A stretch of DNA of 64,000 nt from Asticcacaulis taihuensis (lineage in GTDB: Bacteria > Pseudomonadota > Alphaproteobacteria > Caulobacterales > Caulobacteraceae), in NCBI RefSeq assembly GCF_900100255.1, contig NZ_FMTS01000001.1, forward strand, positions 1,302,001-1,366,000, read 5' to 3'. The notes under the pieces were generated by a model, which was not told the DNA's origin, made no database searches, and saw only the letters and a list, made by a program, of their open reading frames with translations. A program made the translations under genes and the position numbers. How positions within the stretch are numbered: the stretch's first letter is position 1; each line of letters starts with the position of its first letter. This document shows positions 39,103-48,440 of this stretch, piece after piece.

Positions 39103-40134
39103 TTACCGGTTCAGTTTATTGAGCAGCAGGGCCCGCAGACGGCGGGCCTTCATCTCATCCATCGGCCCCAGATTGCCGCGGGCATGTTCGGGCAAATGCG
39201 CGCCGGCGCGATCGGAGGGACCGAAAACATAGTAGTCGAACAGGTCACGCCAGGCATCCTTTTCCGCCTGCGGCCTGTCGCGCAAAGACAGCAGCGCGTG
39301 CAACAGGGTATTCTGCGGCGTGTCCATGAAGGCGGGTGAGGTGTTCCACCAGTAATTGATGAGGATATTGAAGGGTTCCAGCGCCTCGACATGATGCCAC
39401 CACAGGGCGGGATAGAACAGCACGTCACCGGGTTCCAACTCGGCCACCTGTCCCGCCGCCACGGCCTCCCGGAAACGCGGGTAGCGCTCGAAATCCGGAT
39501 TATTGAAATCGACCATGCTGATCACCTGCCCGCCGGGCGTCGGCTCCAGCGGACCGGGGTAGAGATTGGCCACCTGGTTCGGCGGAAACAGGGTAAAGCG
39601 CCGCTTACCCGCTACGCAGACCGCCAGATTGTGCGACATGTCGTAATGCGCCGTGGCCGTGGTGCGGTTGCCGATCCAGATACTGGCCAGCGGCGGATTG
39701 GCGTCAAACATCGGGTGGTTGAGCACCAGTTCGTCATGCGCTCGCAAGCCCGGCAGGAACAGGTCGAGATCAGTCGAACCGATGTAAAAAGACGGCGGAT
39801 TAGGATCGCCCATATGTTCGGCAATCCGATCAAGCGCCTCATTGAGGTCACTCCGCCCGCCCTGGAAATTGAAGCCGGTGACGTCTTCATTGTAGGCAAA
39901 TCGCCCCGCCTGTTCAGGTTCGGCGACAAACAATGTCACCGGCCGCCCCTGATAGAACCGCCTCAGGTAATCCATGGCAGCCTGTGCAGAGGCGAGCCCC
40001 GCCTGCACCAGCGGCCAGTCCCGCGCCACGCCCTTCATGATAACCGGGGCCTGGGCGGCCATCAGGTCGTCATAGGGTATCCGATCCGGCACGATGCCGG
40101 TGATGATCCGGGTTTTGGCCGTAACGCCCGACAT
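39103..40134 (-). CDS. Cupin-8 (JmjC-like) Fe(II)/2-oxoglutarate oxygenase
   Basis: A 343-residue cytosolic protein of the cupin-like/JmjC group, whose members hydroxylate proteins or small molecules. The Fe(II) ligands are His and Asp of TATAHYDMSHN and the distal His in ALWWHHVEAL. RRFTLFPPNQVANLYPGP and FNILINYWWNT are family-typical. Genes of this type regularly stand with TonB-dependent receptors, SapC and halogenase-like genes in Caulobacter, Xanthomonas and sphingomonads, but their substrate is not known to me. It starts five bases after the sapC stop, in the same operon. Confidence 0.85.
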   Translation of the reverse strand: MSGVTAKTRIITGIVPDRIPYDDLMAAQAPVIMKGVARDWPLVQAGLASAQAAMDYLRRFYQGRPVTLFVAEPEQAGRFAYNEDVTGFNFQGGRSDLNEALDRIAEHMGDPNPPSFYIGSTDLDLFLPGLRAHDELVLNHPMFDANPPLASIWIGNRTTATAHYDMSHNLAVCVAGKRRFTLFPPNQVANLYPGPLEPTPGGQVISMVDFNNPDFERYPRFREAVAAGQVAELEPGDVLFYPALWWHHVEALEPFNILINYWWNTSPAFMDTPQNTLLHALLSLRDRPQAEKDAWRDLFDYYVFGPSDRAGAHLPEHARGNLGPMDEMKARRLRALLLNKLNR

Positions 40135-40139
40135 ATCCG

Positions 40140-40877
40140 TTAGGCGCCCTGTAGCTTGCGGTTTTTGAGAGCGATCAGGTGCGGCATATTGCCGAGTGAG
40201 GTCAGCACATAAAAAGCCATGGCCAGATAACCGCGCGCATTCAGACCGGCCAGTGCGGCACCATCCAGCCCCGCCAGGGTCTCACCGCTGATGGAGAACA
40301 GGTCTGGAATTTCATATCCCAAGTCATCATCGATACGAACATCAACCTTGACCGGCGCCACCAACCCCGCCTCAAGCCAGGCAGCAAAAACATCATCGTT
40401 CAGGCCCAGTCCACCGTGCAGCGTGCGCAGAACCTGAAGATAATGCTCCAGAACCGGCGCATTGCCACCGTGCGGTTTGAACAGCGGCTCCCCCTCGCTG
40501 CGGCTGAGACGGGGATGCCCAGGCTCCATCAGCATCATCGGCCCTTCACCATCGCTGCCTTCACGAAAACCCAGCAGGAAGGGACCGCGCGCCTGCTCGG
40601 CCGGTACATAGCGAGCGTTCCAGTCTTGGCTGTCGAGAAACAGGTTTTCGTCACGATCAAAACCCAACAGGGCGATGGCGTAAAAAGTCCCTTCCGCGTC
40701 ACGGCGGAAGAAGATGGGATATTCCCGCTGGACCTCGGCAAACTCGTTCGGATACACGCGGACCTGGTTAATGGCGTCACCAAAGCCGGCGGCATGACCG
40801 GTCATGACACGCAGATCGTGATGCTCGATATTGTCGAGAAGCACGGGTTTACTGTTTTCCATAATCGTCAGGTCCAT
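40140..40877 (-). CDS. SapC family protein
   Basis: A 245-residue cytosolic protein of the SapC family, named after a Campylobacter S-layer secretion gene but without proven function. The family pattern is present: an N-terminal strand region with YPNEFAEVQREYPIFFRRD, IALLGFDRDENLFLD, WNARYVPAEQARGPFLLG, and the C-terminal RGYLAMAFYVLTSLGNMPHLI. There is no signal peptide or membrane segment. The ATG directly abuts the stop codon of the halogenase gene (TAAATG), so translation is coupled. Confidence 0.85.
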   Translation of the reverse strand: MDLTIMENSKPVLLDNIEHHDLRVMTGHAAGFGDAINQVRVYPNEFAEVQREYPIFFRRDAEGTFYAIALLGFDRDENLFLDSQDWNARYVPAEQARGPFLLGFREGSDGEGPMMLMEPGHPRLSRSEGEPLFKPHGGNAPVLEHYLQVLRTLHGGLGLNDDVFAAWLEAGLVAPVKVDVRIDDDLGYEIPDLFSISGETLAGLDGAALAGLNARGYLAMAFYVLTSLGNMPHLIALKNRKLQGA

Positions 40878-42368
40878 TTAAGCTATAGCGGTCGGGCAAT
40901 ACTGTTTCAGGAAGGCGTCTTGCGGCATCATATTGGCCACGGTGTTATCAACCGTCGCCTTCAGGCCGTCAAACACCTGGTTCATTTCGGCCGGATTCAT
41001 GAGCGCGCCCAGACGATGCCACCCCTGCGGCTCCAGCCGTTGCCCCAGCATGACCTGCGCCCAGGAATCCGTCCGGAACAGTTCCCCCGGCTCCTGGTAA
41101 GCCATGCCGGACTCGCGGAAGAGATCGATGCGGCTCTGCAAGGAGTCAGGCACGGTCATCTCCGCGTTTTCCGGCCAGAACGGGCTGTCGGTGCGCTCGG
41201 TCAGCTTGTAATGCAGAATGACAAAGTCCCGCGCATACTCGGCTTCCCGGTCCGACAGCTCATTATAGCGCGCCACCAGCGCATCCGTGATGCCGAAGAA
41301 CGGGAAATTCTGAATCAGGTTCAGGATCGATTTCTGGAACAGGTGGATGCTGGTCGATTCCAGCGGTTCGATAAAGCCACTGGAAAGTCCCATGGCCACG
41401 CAGTTCTTGTTCCATATTTTCCGGCGCCGGCCGGTCTTGTATTTGATCACGCGAGGCGTGTTCACCATCGGCGCATCCAGGCTTTTCGTCAGCAGCGCGT
41501 GCGCCTCGTCGTCCGACATATGGGCGCCCGAATAGACCAGGCCATTGCCGACGCGGGTTTGCAGCGGAATACGCCAGCGCCAGCCGGCGGTATGGGCCAC
41601 GACCTTGGTATAGGGCAAGGGGGCGCCCGCCGATTCAGTCTGCACCGCCAGGGCCCGGTCGGTGCGGATCCAATGGCTCCAGTCCTCATAGCCCGTTTTC
41701 AGCGTTTCCTCGATCAGCAGGCCGCGGAATCCGGTGCAATCTATGAACAGGTCACCTTCGATCACTTCCCCGCTCGCCAGGGTGACCGAGGCGATAAAGC
41801 CTGTGCCGGCGTCCTGCTGCACGCTGACAATCTGCCCTTCCTGCCGCTTGACACCGGCCTCTTCGCTCAGCTTGCGCAGATATTGGCCATAGAGGACGGC
41901 ATCGAGATGATAGGCATAATTGATGGACAGGTTCTTATGGAGCTGAAACTTCCCGGCCATCGCCGCTTTCGTTTCCAGGCTGTAATCATCCAGCGATCCG
42001 CCAAGCCCTTTTGAGCGGGCCTCAAGCCAGATATTGTAGAAATGCGCCATCCAGGGCGACTTGCCGAGCGTGCCGAAAGAGTGGAAGTACCGGTCGCCCT
42101 GTCGCGCCCAGTTTTCAAAATCGATACCCAGTTTAAAGGTCGCATTCGTCTCCCTCATGAACGCCTGTTCGTCCACGCCAATCAGATGGTGAAAGGCCCG
42201 CACGGTGGGGATGGTCGATTCACCGACCCCGACAATACCGATATCGGCCGATTCAATCAGCGTGATATCCAGCACCGAACCAAGCAGGCGTGACAGGGCA
42301 GCGGCCGCGCACCATCCCGCGGTTCCGCCGCCGGCGATCACCACCTTTTTTATCATCTGCGCATTCAT
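40878..42368 (-). CDS. Tryptophan-halogenase-family flavoprotein
   Basis: A 496-residue protein of the FADH2-dependent halogenase family. The FAD site reads VVIAGGGTAGWCAAAALSRL, and the halogenase signature WxWxIP is present as GWRWRIPLQ. A Lys in the position of the chloramine-forming residue is seen in FKLGIDFENW. Family members linked to TonB-dependent receptors are numerous and mostly have no shown halogenase activity, so the reaction is uncertain. I chose the ATG at 42368 (preceded by GGGACGGG) over a GTG six codons upstream. A terminator separates it from the receptor gene. Confidence 0.88.
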   Translation of the reverse strand: MNAQMIKKVVIAGGGTAGWCAAAALSRLLGSVLDITLIESADIGIVGVGESTIPTVRAFHHLIGVDEQAFMRETNATFKLGIDFENWARQGDRYFHSFGTLGKSPWMAHFYNIWLEARSKGLGGSLDDYSLETKAAMAGKFQLHKNLSINYAYHLDAVLYGQYLRKLSEEAGVKRQEGQIVSVQQDAGTGFIASVTLASGEVIEGDLFIDCTGFRGLLIEETLKTGYEDWSHWIRTDRALAVQTESAGAPLPYTKVVAHTAGWRWRIPLQTRVGNGLVYSGAHMSDDEAHALLTKSLDAPMVNTPRVIKYKTGRRRKIWNKNCVAMGLSSGFIEPLESTSIHLFQKSILNLIQNFPFFGITDALVARYNELSDREAEYARDFVILHYKLTERTDSPFWPENAEMTVPDSLQSRIDLFRESGMAYQEPGELFRTDSWAQVMLGQRLEPQGWHRLGALMNPAEMNQVFDGLKATVDNTVANMMPQDAFLKQYCPTAIA

Positions 42369-42398
42369 ATGCCCGTCCCTGTTCACTTGACCGTCTGT

Positions 42399-42433
42399 AA
42401 AAAAAGGAAGGCCGCATTGTTATGCGGCCTTCC
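42399..42433 (-). terminator. Rho-independent terminator after the receptor gene
   Basis: GGAAGGCCGCAT (42406-42417) and ATGCGGCCTTCC (42422-42433) form a perfect 12-bp stem with a 4-base loop. On the minus strand the stem is followed directly by seven T residues (42405-42399). It lies between the receptor stop and the halogenase start, so downstream genes would be read only by leak-through or from another promoter. Confidence 0.9.
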
Positions 42434-42457
42434 CCTCAAGTTAAACCGATATCTGGT

Positions 42458-45400
42458 TTAGAACTTGTAACGAATACCCACGTCGTAACGTGTATCGAGT
42501 TCCTGATACATGACAACATCGGTCGGCACGCGGATATATTGCACCACATGTTCGCGGTTGATGTTCAGGGCCTCGAACGTCAGCATGAGGTTCGGGCGCA
42601 GTTCGTAGTTCAGAGTCGCATCCCACTGACCGAAGGCCGCGACATAACGACCACCGTTTTGCGAGGCATTGGCCTGAGCCAGATACTTGTCGCGCCAGTT
42701 ATAGACGATCCGGCCTTCGAAGCCATACTTCTCGTAGATACCCGTGATGTTGTAGGTATTGCTGAGACCTTCCAGAGCGAACTGGTTGCTGCCGAGCGGA
42801 TCGGCACCGTCGTCCAGAGCCACGTCACCGTTAACCGTGGTGCCGCTGGCGGCGATACCGAAGCCGGTGTCACCGAAGAAGTGCTGGATGGCGAATTCGA
42901 AACCGTCAATATTGGCCGTGTGGTTATTGACTGGTTGCGAAAGGACGAACGTCGCCAGAGGATCGGCGCTGTTGCTGACGACCTTCCAGTTCGGGTTGGC
43001 CCACAGATAGACCGACAGCGCATCCGTATCCACAGAAACGTGTCCGTCCGGCGCGGTATTGGTGTTCCACTCGTTCAGCGCCGTCGCCACGTCCCCGCCG
43101 GCCTGATCGATAAGGATCGTCATGGCAGACAGATTATTGGTGTTGGTGCTTGCACCGATGCTTTGAAGGGCAGCGACCGCAGCCCCCGAACGCGTGCCCG
43201 CCTTACCGGAAGCCGGATCGGTTATGCCGAACAAGGTGGTGTTGGTCGTGCCGTTACCAACGAAGTTCTGCACGGCCTTGCGGTAATAACCCAGCGAGAC
43301 ATAGCTGTTCTTGCCGTAGTACCATTCAGCCGACAGATCGAAGTTTTTCGATACCAGCGGCTTCAGAGCCGGGTTACCGGAAGAGGCCCGGTAGATACCG
43401 CCATTATAGCTGGCATCGCCCGGCGCACCGACGCTGGTCGTGGCGTACATCTGGCTGTATTGCGCACGAGCATCGGTCATGGAGGCCGACATACGCGCGA
43501 TGAAGTCATCCGTCACGTTCCAGGCCATGTCGAGGCTCGGCAGCCAGTTGCTGTAGTGCGATTCCACGGCATAGGGCTGGACGCTGGTGCCCTGAACAAC
43601 CGAGAAGTTGTTCTTCTGATCCCAGCGCAGGCCGGTCGGGATGTTCTGGTAAGCCGTCACCTTGACATTGGTGTCCTCGAAACGAACGCCACCCAGGATC
43701 TTCAACGGACGCGACAGGACTTCAGTCTTCAGCGAGTACTGCACGTAGGCCGCGTTGACCTTTTCCTCGACTTCGTTATGAGCGAAGCCGTTGAGGTTTG
43801 GCGTATTGGCCTTGGCATTACCGGTTACGCCGTTGGTGACAACGTTCTGGAACGCTGCACCGCTGCCATAATAGGCTTTCAGACCGTTATAGGCATCGAC
43901 AGCGTTAAAGCGGTAAGCCGTACCATCTGCCGTCGGCATGTCAACCGAAGTGAACTGGCAGGACAGACAGAATGCCTTGATATCCTGGGTGCCGTACTTC
44001 TGCAGGTCACCGGGGTTGAGACCGCCCCAGTCACCGAACTGCGCCTGATAGCCGGTGAACTCGGATTCGTTGACGTTCTTGTAGGCGTCGACGCCGAAGC
44101 TCAGCTTGTTGCTGTCGTTGATCTGATAGGTGGCATCAAACTTCGCCTGCTCGAGATCGTCGGTCTGTCTTGAGAAGAACTGATTGCTGTAACCCGAAGC
44201 GATGGAGGCGATGTCCTGCTTACCGGTCACCGACTTGGTCGGATCTAGCACCACATTTTGAATAGGCGCCGCCAGTTCACCAAAGGTGGTGGTGTTCGAT
44301 TTCACATAGGTCTGGGCCGCGCTGACGGTGTCAGACGACGAGCCGTCCGGATTATTGCCGCCCGAGCTGGACTTGGAGGCCGACAGATCGGCCGACAGTG
44401 TCCAGCTGTCGTTCGGATGCCACTTCACGTTCAGGCCCGTTGACTGGATCGTGGATTCCACGGCACGCAGTTCATTTTCGTAGCCCTGGTCCTTACCGGT
44501 CGGGATCGTGTCGGTTGCCGAAATCGCCGACTTGATGATCGGGTTATCGTCAAACGTAATGGCCGCATAAGGGCTGCGCGAGAACCAGTTGGTCAGCTCG
44601 GAGCGGGCTTCCTCGGCTTCCAGATGCGTGTAGAAGCTGTTGGCCGTGACGGTCAGATCTTCGGTCGGATTCCAGCGCAGGGTGACGGCGGCATTGGAAC
44701 GCTTCAGCGAATTTTCCGCATAGGTCAGACGGCTGTCGGTCGGCACGGCGATCAACTGATTCATGTCGGTCGGTGCGTTGGTGATATTGGCCGCCGCAGG
44801 CGCCTGGCCGGTCGTCAGCCATTTTGCATAGGTCTGGACGTTCCAGGAGTTAACGGTGTCCGAACGCGTCGAACCGGTCTTTTCCTGATACGAACCAAAC
44901 AGGGCGATGCCGAAATTGCTGCTGTCATTGGTCCACTGATAGGCGCCGGAGATTTCCGGTGTGACGCTCTTCTTCTTCAGAACCGTGCCGAGACCAGGAT
45001 TGTCCGTGGTCAGAGCCTTGACCGTGAAGCTGCCCTTCGAGCCCGAATGGACGAGCGGCTGCAGGGTGGCGATATTGATCGTGGCGCCGATGCCGCCGGA
45101 ATTGAGGTCGGCGCGGCCGGTCTTGTAGACCTGAACGGCCGAAACGCCATCCGATGCGATATTGCTGAAATCGAAGGCGCGGGTATTGCCCTGATTGCTG
45201 TCAGCGCCCTGACCGCCGCCAATGACGCCGATGGTCGAGGCCGGCATGATGCGGCCGTCAACGGTCGTCATGTTATAGCCGGGACCGAAACCGCGAACCG
45301 TGATCTGCTGGCCTTCGCCGTTGACGCGGTTGATCGACACGCCGGTGACGCGCTGCAGCGAGTCAGCCAGGTTGGTATCGGGGTATTTGCCAACGTCTTC

Positions 45401-45652
45401 AGCCGAGATACCGTCGACCACACCGTCGGCGTTCTTCTTGATGTTCATCGAACGCTGCAGCGAACCGCGAATACCGGTGACGACAATCACGGTTGAATCA
45501 TCTGCCGGCGCTGCCGCCGGGGCGGCGTCCTGAGCTGCGTCCTGTGCAAACGAAGGCGCGGCGATGGCGCAAATGGCCAGCGTCGAAACGCCACCCAGGA
45601 ACGCTGTACGCAACACCCTACCGGCGCGTTTCCTATTTACTCTACTTGTCAT
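42458..45652 (-). CDS. TonB-dependent outer-membrane receptor
   Basis: A 1064-residue receptor importing a ligand, probably an oligosaccharide, with TonB energy. The signal peptide ends PSFAQDA. An Ala/Asp-rich linker leads into the TonB box region (STVIVVTGIRGSLQRSMNIKKNA), and the plug follows (about 75-200; DGISAEDVGKYPDTNLADSLQRVTG, then INRVNGEGQQITVRGFGP). The 22-strand barrel ends YDVGIRYKF, with the terminal Phe needed for insertion. GVSINRVNGEG and the length above 1000 match the carbohydrate receptor class of Caulobacter and Xanthomonas. GGGAGGAC precedes the ATG. The upstream 708 bases hold LacI-type operators. Confidence 0.95.
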   Translation of the reverse strand: MTSRVNRKRAGRVLRTAFLGGVSTLAICAIAAPSFAQDAAQDAAPAAAPADDSTVIVVTGIRGSLQRSMNIKKNADGVVDGISAEDVGKYPDTNLADSLQRVTGVSINRVNGEGQQITVRGFGPGYNMTTVDGRIMPASTIGVIGGGQGADSNQGNTRAFDFSNIASDGVSAVQVYKTGRADLNSGGIGATINIATLQPLVHSGSKGSFTVKALTTDNPGLGTVLKKKSVTPEISGAYQWTNDSSNFGIALFGSYQEKTGSTRSDTVNSWNVQTYAKWLTTGQAPAAANITNAPTDMNQLIAVPTDSRLTYAENSLKRSNAAVTLRWNPTEDLTVTANSFYTHLEAEEARSELTNWFSRSPYAAITFDDNPIIKSAISATDTIPTGKDQGYENELRAVESTIQSTGLNVKWHPNDSWTLSADLSASKSSSGGNNPDGSSSDTVSAAQTYVKSNTTTFGELAAPIQNVVLDPTKSVTGKQDIASIASGYSNQFFSRQTDDLEQAKFDATYQINDSNKLSFGVDAYKNVNESEFTGYQAQFGDWGGLNPGDLQKYGTQDIKAFCLSCQFTSVDMPTADGTAYRFNAVDAYNGLKAYYGSGAAFQNVVTNGVTGNAKANTPNLNGFAHNEVEEKVNAAYVQYSLKTEVLSRPLKILGGVRFEDTNVKVTAYQNIPTGLRWDQKNNFSVVQGTSVQPYAVESHYSNWLPSLDMAWNVTDDFIARMSASMTDARAQYSQMYATTSVGAPGDASYNGGIYRASSGNPALKPLVSKNFDLSAEWYYGKNSYVSLGYYRKAVQNFVGNGTTNTTLFGITDPASGKAGTRSGAAVAALQSIGASTNTNNLSAMTILIDQAGGDVATALNEWNTNTAPDGHVSVDTDALSVYLWANPNWKVVSNSADPLATFVLSQPVNNHTANIDGFEFAIQHFFGDTGFGIAASGTTVNGDVALDDGADPLGSNQFALEGLSNTYNITGIYEKYGFEGRIVYNWRDKYLAQANASQNGGRYVAAFGQWDATLNYELRPNLMLTFEALNINREHVVQYIRVPTDVVMYQELDTRYDVGIRYKF

Positions 45653-45891
45653 GTAGTCCTCCCAACTTTGGTTTTTATGACAGACAGCGCGTCAGCCTAC
45701 GGGCTTCGTTCGCAAACGATCACCTGAAGGCAGACGCGTTTTTCCGGCCCGCGACACCAGCTTATCCGGCATCCGGTGGAAATTTTCGTGGGAAGCTGCG
45801 CCCCCAACGGACACGCCCCCACCCTACTAACGCTTACTAATCGAGACCTGACACGAGCCTATAAAGTCCTGCAACCCGTTCAATTTTCCCC

Positions 45892-45903
45892 GACAACGTT
45901 GTC
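45892..45903. promoter_or_regulatory. LacI-type operator upstream of the receptor gene
   Basis: GACAACGTTGTC is a perfect 12-base palindrome centred on CG, matching sugar-responsive LacI-family operators of the TGACAACGTTGTCA kind described in Caulobacter. It lies about 240 bases upstream of the receptor start. No regulator gene is present in the window. Confidence 0.65.
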
Positions 45904-46072
45904 AGTATCAAATTTGATCGCTAAACGCTATAGCCCCATTTTATGCCGTAATGAAAATTCCGGCGCTTCCTTCTCCAAACCTATCATTATCGCCGCGACT
46001 GTTTTTAATGGCCGCGATCAGCCTAGTTGCCTTTCCGGATATGGCTTTTCCACCCCGGTCCGGTTTTGGTAC

Positions 46073-46084
46073 GTTAGCGGTAAC
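46073..46084. promoter_or_regulatory. Second palindromic operator upstream of the receptor gene
   Basis: GTTAGCGGTAAC is symmetric except for one base pair of positions and shares the TAGCGGTAACA core with the operator before the GH9 gene. It lies 420 bases upstream of the receptor start, so it may belong to a distal loop-forming site. The role is inferred from the sequence match. Confidence 0.45.
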
Positions 46085-46360
46085 ACTCAGCCTTGAAACC
46101 GTCAATTATGGAAAAAGACCAATGCACATTTTTATGTGTGATTTGCAATTATGCAACAATACCGACGCGTGAAACACTGCCACAGCCCAAAATTGTAATA
46201 TTATTAAATTTATTGATATTACAATTAAGCGCGTTTTTTAGACTTTTAGCTATAGGATTGATTCGCCTGAACGACAGCATCCGGTAATTTTTCACTGTCG
46301 GAAGCTGGCACATACTACCGAATAATAGCTTCCATTCGCGGGCCGCTTCATACGCTCAAC

Positions 46361-48259
46361 TCACCCACCATGAAAGAAATCATGGATCTTCTGCGCCAGG
46401 GCGGCACTAATGCCTTCGATCTTCATCAGCTCATCGACCGTGGCACGCCCGACCTCGCGGCCGGAACCAAAGGCCGCCAGCAGGGCGCGCTTCTTGCGCG
46501 GGCCGATGCCTTCGATCTCATCGAGCGGATTTTTGGTAATGGCGGCATCGCGCTTCTGGCGGTTGGCACCGATAGCGTAACGGTGGGCCTCGTCGCGCAG
46601 GCGCTGCAAATAATAGAGCACCGGTGATTTCGGCTCCATCATGAAGGGCAAACGTCCGGGCATGAAGAAGCGTTCCATGCCGGCATCGCGGTCCGGCCCC
46701 TTTGCCACGCCGACGATCGGAATATCCTCCAGCCCCAGTTCGCTCATGACCGCCAGTACGGCATCAAGCTGCCCCTGTCCGCCATCCACCAGCACCAGGT
46801 CCGGCCGGCCAAAATTCTTCTCGCCTTCGGGCAGATCCTTTTCCTTGATCAGGCGCATGAAGCGCCGCCGGAAGACCTCCGCCATCATCGCGTAATCATC
46901 ACCCGGCCTGGTATCAAGATCACGAATGGTGAACTTGCGGTACTGGCCTTTCAGGAAGCCTTCCGGCCCGGCCACCACCATGCCACCGACCGCATGGGTG
47001 CCGCCCAGGTGAGAGTTGTCATAAACCTCGATCCGCATGGGCGGCGCGTCCAGCCCAAAGGCTTCGCAGACCCCTTGCAGAAGCTTCGATTGCGCGCTGC
47101 TTTCCGCCAGCCGGCGGCCAAGCGCGGCGCGGGCATTATTAAGCGCGTGCTGCACCACCTCGCACTTGTCCCCGCGCTGGGGCCGCAGCACCTGAACCTT
47201 GCGTTCGGCTTTAAGGCTTAACGCCTCCATCATCAGATCGGCTTCATGCAAATCGTGCGACACCAGGATCAGGCGCGGCACCTGGCGATCCTGATAGAAC
47301 TGCCCCAGAAACGCATCGAGAATGCTGCCGGCATCATCTTCCTGGTCGACACGTGGAAAATAGGCGCGGTCGCCCCAGTTCTGGCCGGCACGATAGAAGA
47401 CGACCTGGACACAGGCCGCGCCGCCTTCGTTGAATACGGCGAAGACATCGGCTTCTTCCTCGCGCAGATCGACCGAGGAGGACAATGACACATGGTTCAG
47501 CGCCCGCACCCGGTCGCGCAGATGAGCGGCGCGCTCGAAATCCATCTCGTCCGAAGCCTGCATCATCTCCTTCGACAGCCGGTCGATCACCGACCGGCTC
47601 TTGCCTTTCAGGAAGTCATGTGCCTGCCGCGCCAGGTCGCTGTAATCGGCCAGGCTGATAACGCCTGTACAGGGTGCGCTGCACCGCTTGATCTGGTGCA
47701 ACATGCAGGGCCGGGTGCGCGAAGCATAGACGCTGTCGGTGCAGGTGCGCAGGAGGAAGGCTTTTTGCAGCGTATCGAGCGTATGATTGACCGCTGACGT
47801 CGAGGCGAACGGGCCGTAATAGTCACCCGGAATGGTATGGGCGCCGCGGTGCTTGGTGATCTGCGCCGCCTCGTGGTCTTTGCGCACCAGAATCTCGGCG
47901 AACATCTTGTCGTCACGCAGCAGCACATTGTAACGCGGCTTCAGCGCCTTGATCAGCCGCGCTTCCAGCAGCAGGGCCTCGCCCTCGGTATCGGTACGCA
48001 GCAGCACCATTTCGTGGGTCAGGGCCACCATGCGGGCGATGCGCTGGGTATGAAATCTACCTTGCGCATATTGCAGCACGCGCTTTTTCAGCGATTTCGC
48101 CTTGCCGACATAAAGCACTTCGCCATCATGGCCCAGCATCCGGTAGACACCTGGCTTATCCGGCGCCAGGGCCGCCTCACGCCGGATCAGGGCCGCGCCG
48201 ATCAGCCGGGCGTCCGGCGCTTCGATAGTGATTTCGGGGTCTTCGGCGTCTGGGGTCAT
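46361..48259 (-). CDS. uvrC: Excinuclease ABC subunit C
   Basis: UvrC makes both incisions in nucleotide excision repair. The 632-residue protein has the GIY-YIG nuclease at 38-115 (PGVYRMLGHDGEVLYVGKAKSLKKRV), the UvrB-binding helix pair near 220 (EMDFERAAHLRDRVRAL), the RNase-H-like C-terminal nuclease (IEVYDNSHLGGTHAVGGMVV, DLVLVDGGQGQL), and a final helix-hairpin-helix pair (IEGIGPRKKRALLAAFGSG). The ATG at 48259 is followed by a short acidic leader of about 20 residues. The 3' side is the long receptor control region. I see no LexA box upstream. Confidence 0.96.
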   Translation of the reverse strand: MTPDAEDPEITIEAPDARLIGAALIRREAALAPDKPGVYRMLGHDGEVLYVGKAKSLKKRVLQYAQGRFHTQRIARMVALTHEMVLLRTDTEGEALLLEARLIKALKPRYNVLLRDDKMFAEILVRKDHEAAQITKHRGAHTIPGDYYGPFASTSAVNHTLDTLQKAFLLRTCTDSVYASRTRPCMLHQIKRCSAPCTGVISLADYSDLARQAHDFLKGKSRSVIDRLSKEMMQASDEMDFERAAHLRDRVRALNHVSLSSSVDLREEEADVFAVFNEGGAACVQVVFYRAGQNWGDRAYFPRVDQEDDAGSILDAFLGQFYQDRQVPRLILVSHDLHEADLMMEALSLKAERKVQVLRPQRGDKCEVVQHALNNARAALGRRLAESSAQSKLLQGVCEAFGLDAPPMRIEVYDNSHLGGTHAVGGMVVAGPEGFLKGQYRKFTIRDLDTRPGDDYAMMAEVFRRRFMRLIKEKDLPEGEKNFGRPDLVLVDGGQGQLDAVLAVMSELGLEDIPIVGVAKGPDRDAGMERFFMPGRLPFMMEPKSPVLYYLQRLRDEAHRYAIGANRQKRDAAITKNPLDEIEGIGPRKKRALLAAFGSGREVGRATVDELMKIEGISAALAQKIHDFFHGG

Positions 48260-48360
48260 TATTATGTATGCTTAGCATGAATCGCAGCCAATATATGGGA
48301 AGCCTGACGCAAAATCACACAGGTTTCCGGCAGCATAGGCCGCAACTGAAACAATCCGGC

Positions 48361-48378
48361 AATCACGCATCCGTGATT
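48361..48378. promoter_or_regulatory. Inverted repeat upstream of the acyltransferase gene
   Basis: AATCACG-CATC-CGTGATT is a perfect 7-base inverted repeat with a 4-base centre, 63 bases before the acyltransferase start and about 100 bases from the uvrC start. It could be an operator in this divergent region; there is no U-tract for a terminator. Confidence 0.35.
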
Positions 48379-48440
48379 GTGATTTGGTGTATGGCGCGCA
48401 TTGCCCTATATGGGGGCATTACCTCCGCCATCGAGACTCA

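Larger units (their letters stand above)
45653..46360. other. Long regulatory interval upstream of the receptor gene
   Basis: There is no supported gene in these 708 bases between uvrC and the receptor. The stretch 46090-46320 is clearly AT-rich against its surroundings. Open frames here have no ribosome binding sites. Two palindromes listed separately, near 45892 and 46073, look like operators. The remainder shows no repeat or RNA that I can recognise. Confidence 0.6.

Noticed and set aside
42422-44173. 583-residue open frame on the plus strand
   Set aside because: It lies fully opposite the TonB-dependent receptor gene. Its translation is low-complexity Arg/Val/Gly-rich sequence with no family features, as expected for the antisense of GC-rich coding DNA.
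45653-46360. tRNA or small RNA gene in the long gap
   Set aside because: I found no T-loop-like sequence, cloverleaf or intrinsic terminator; only palindromic operators are supported.
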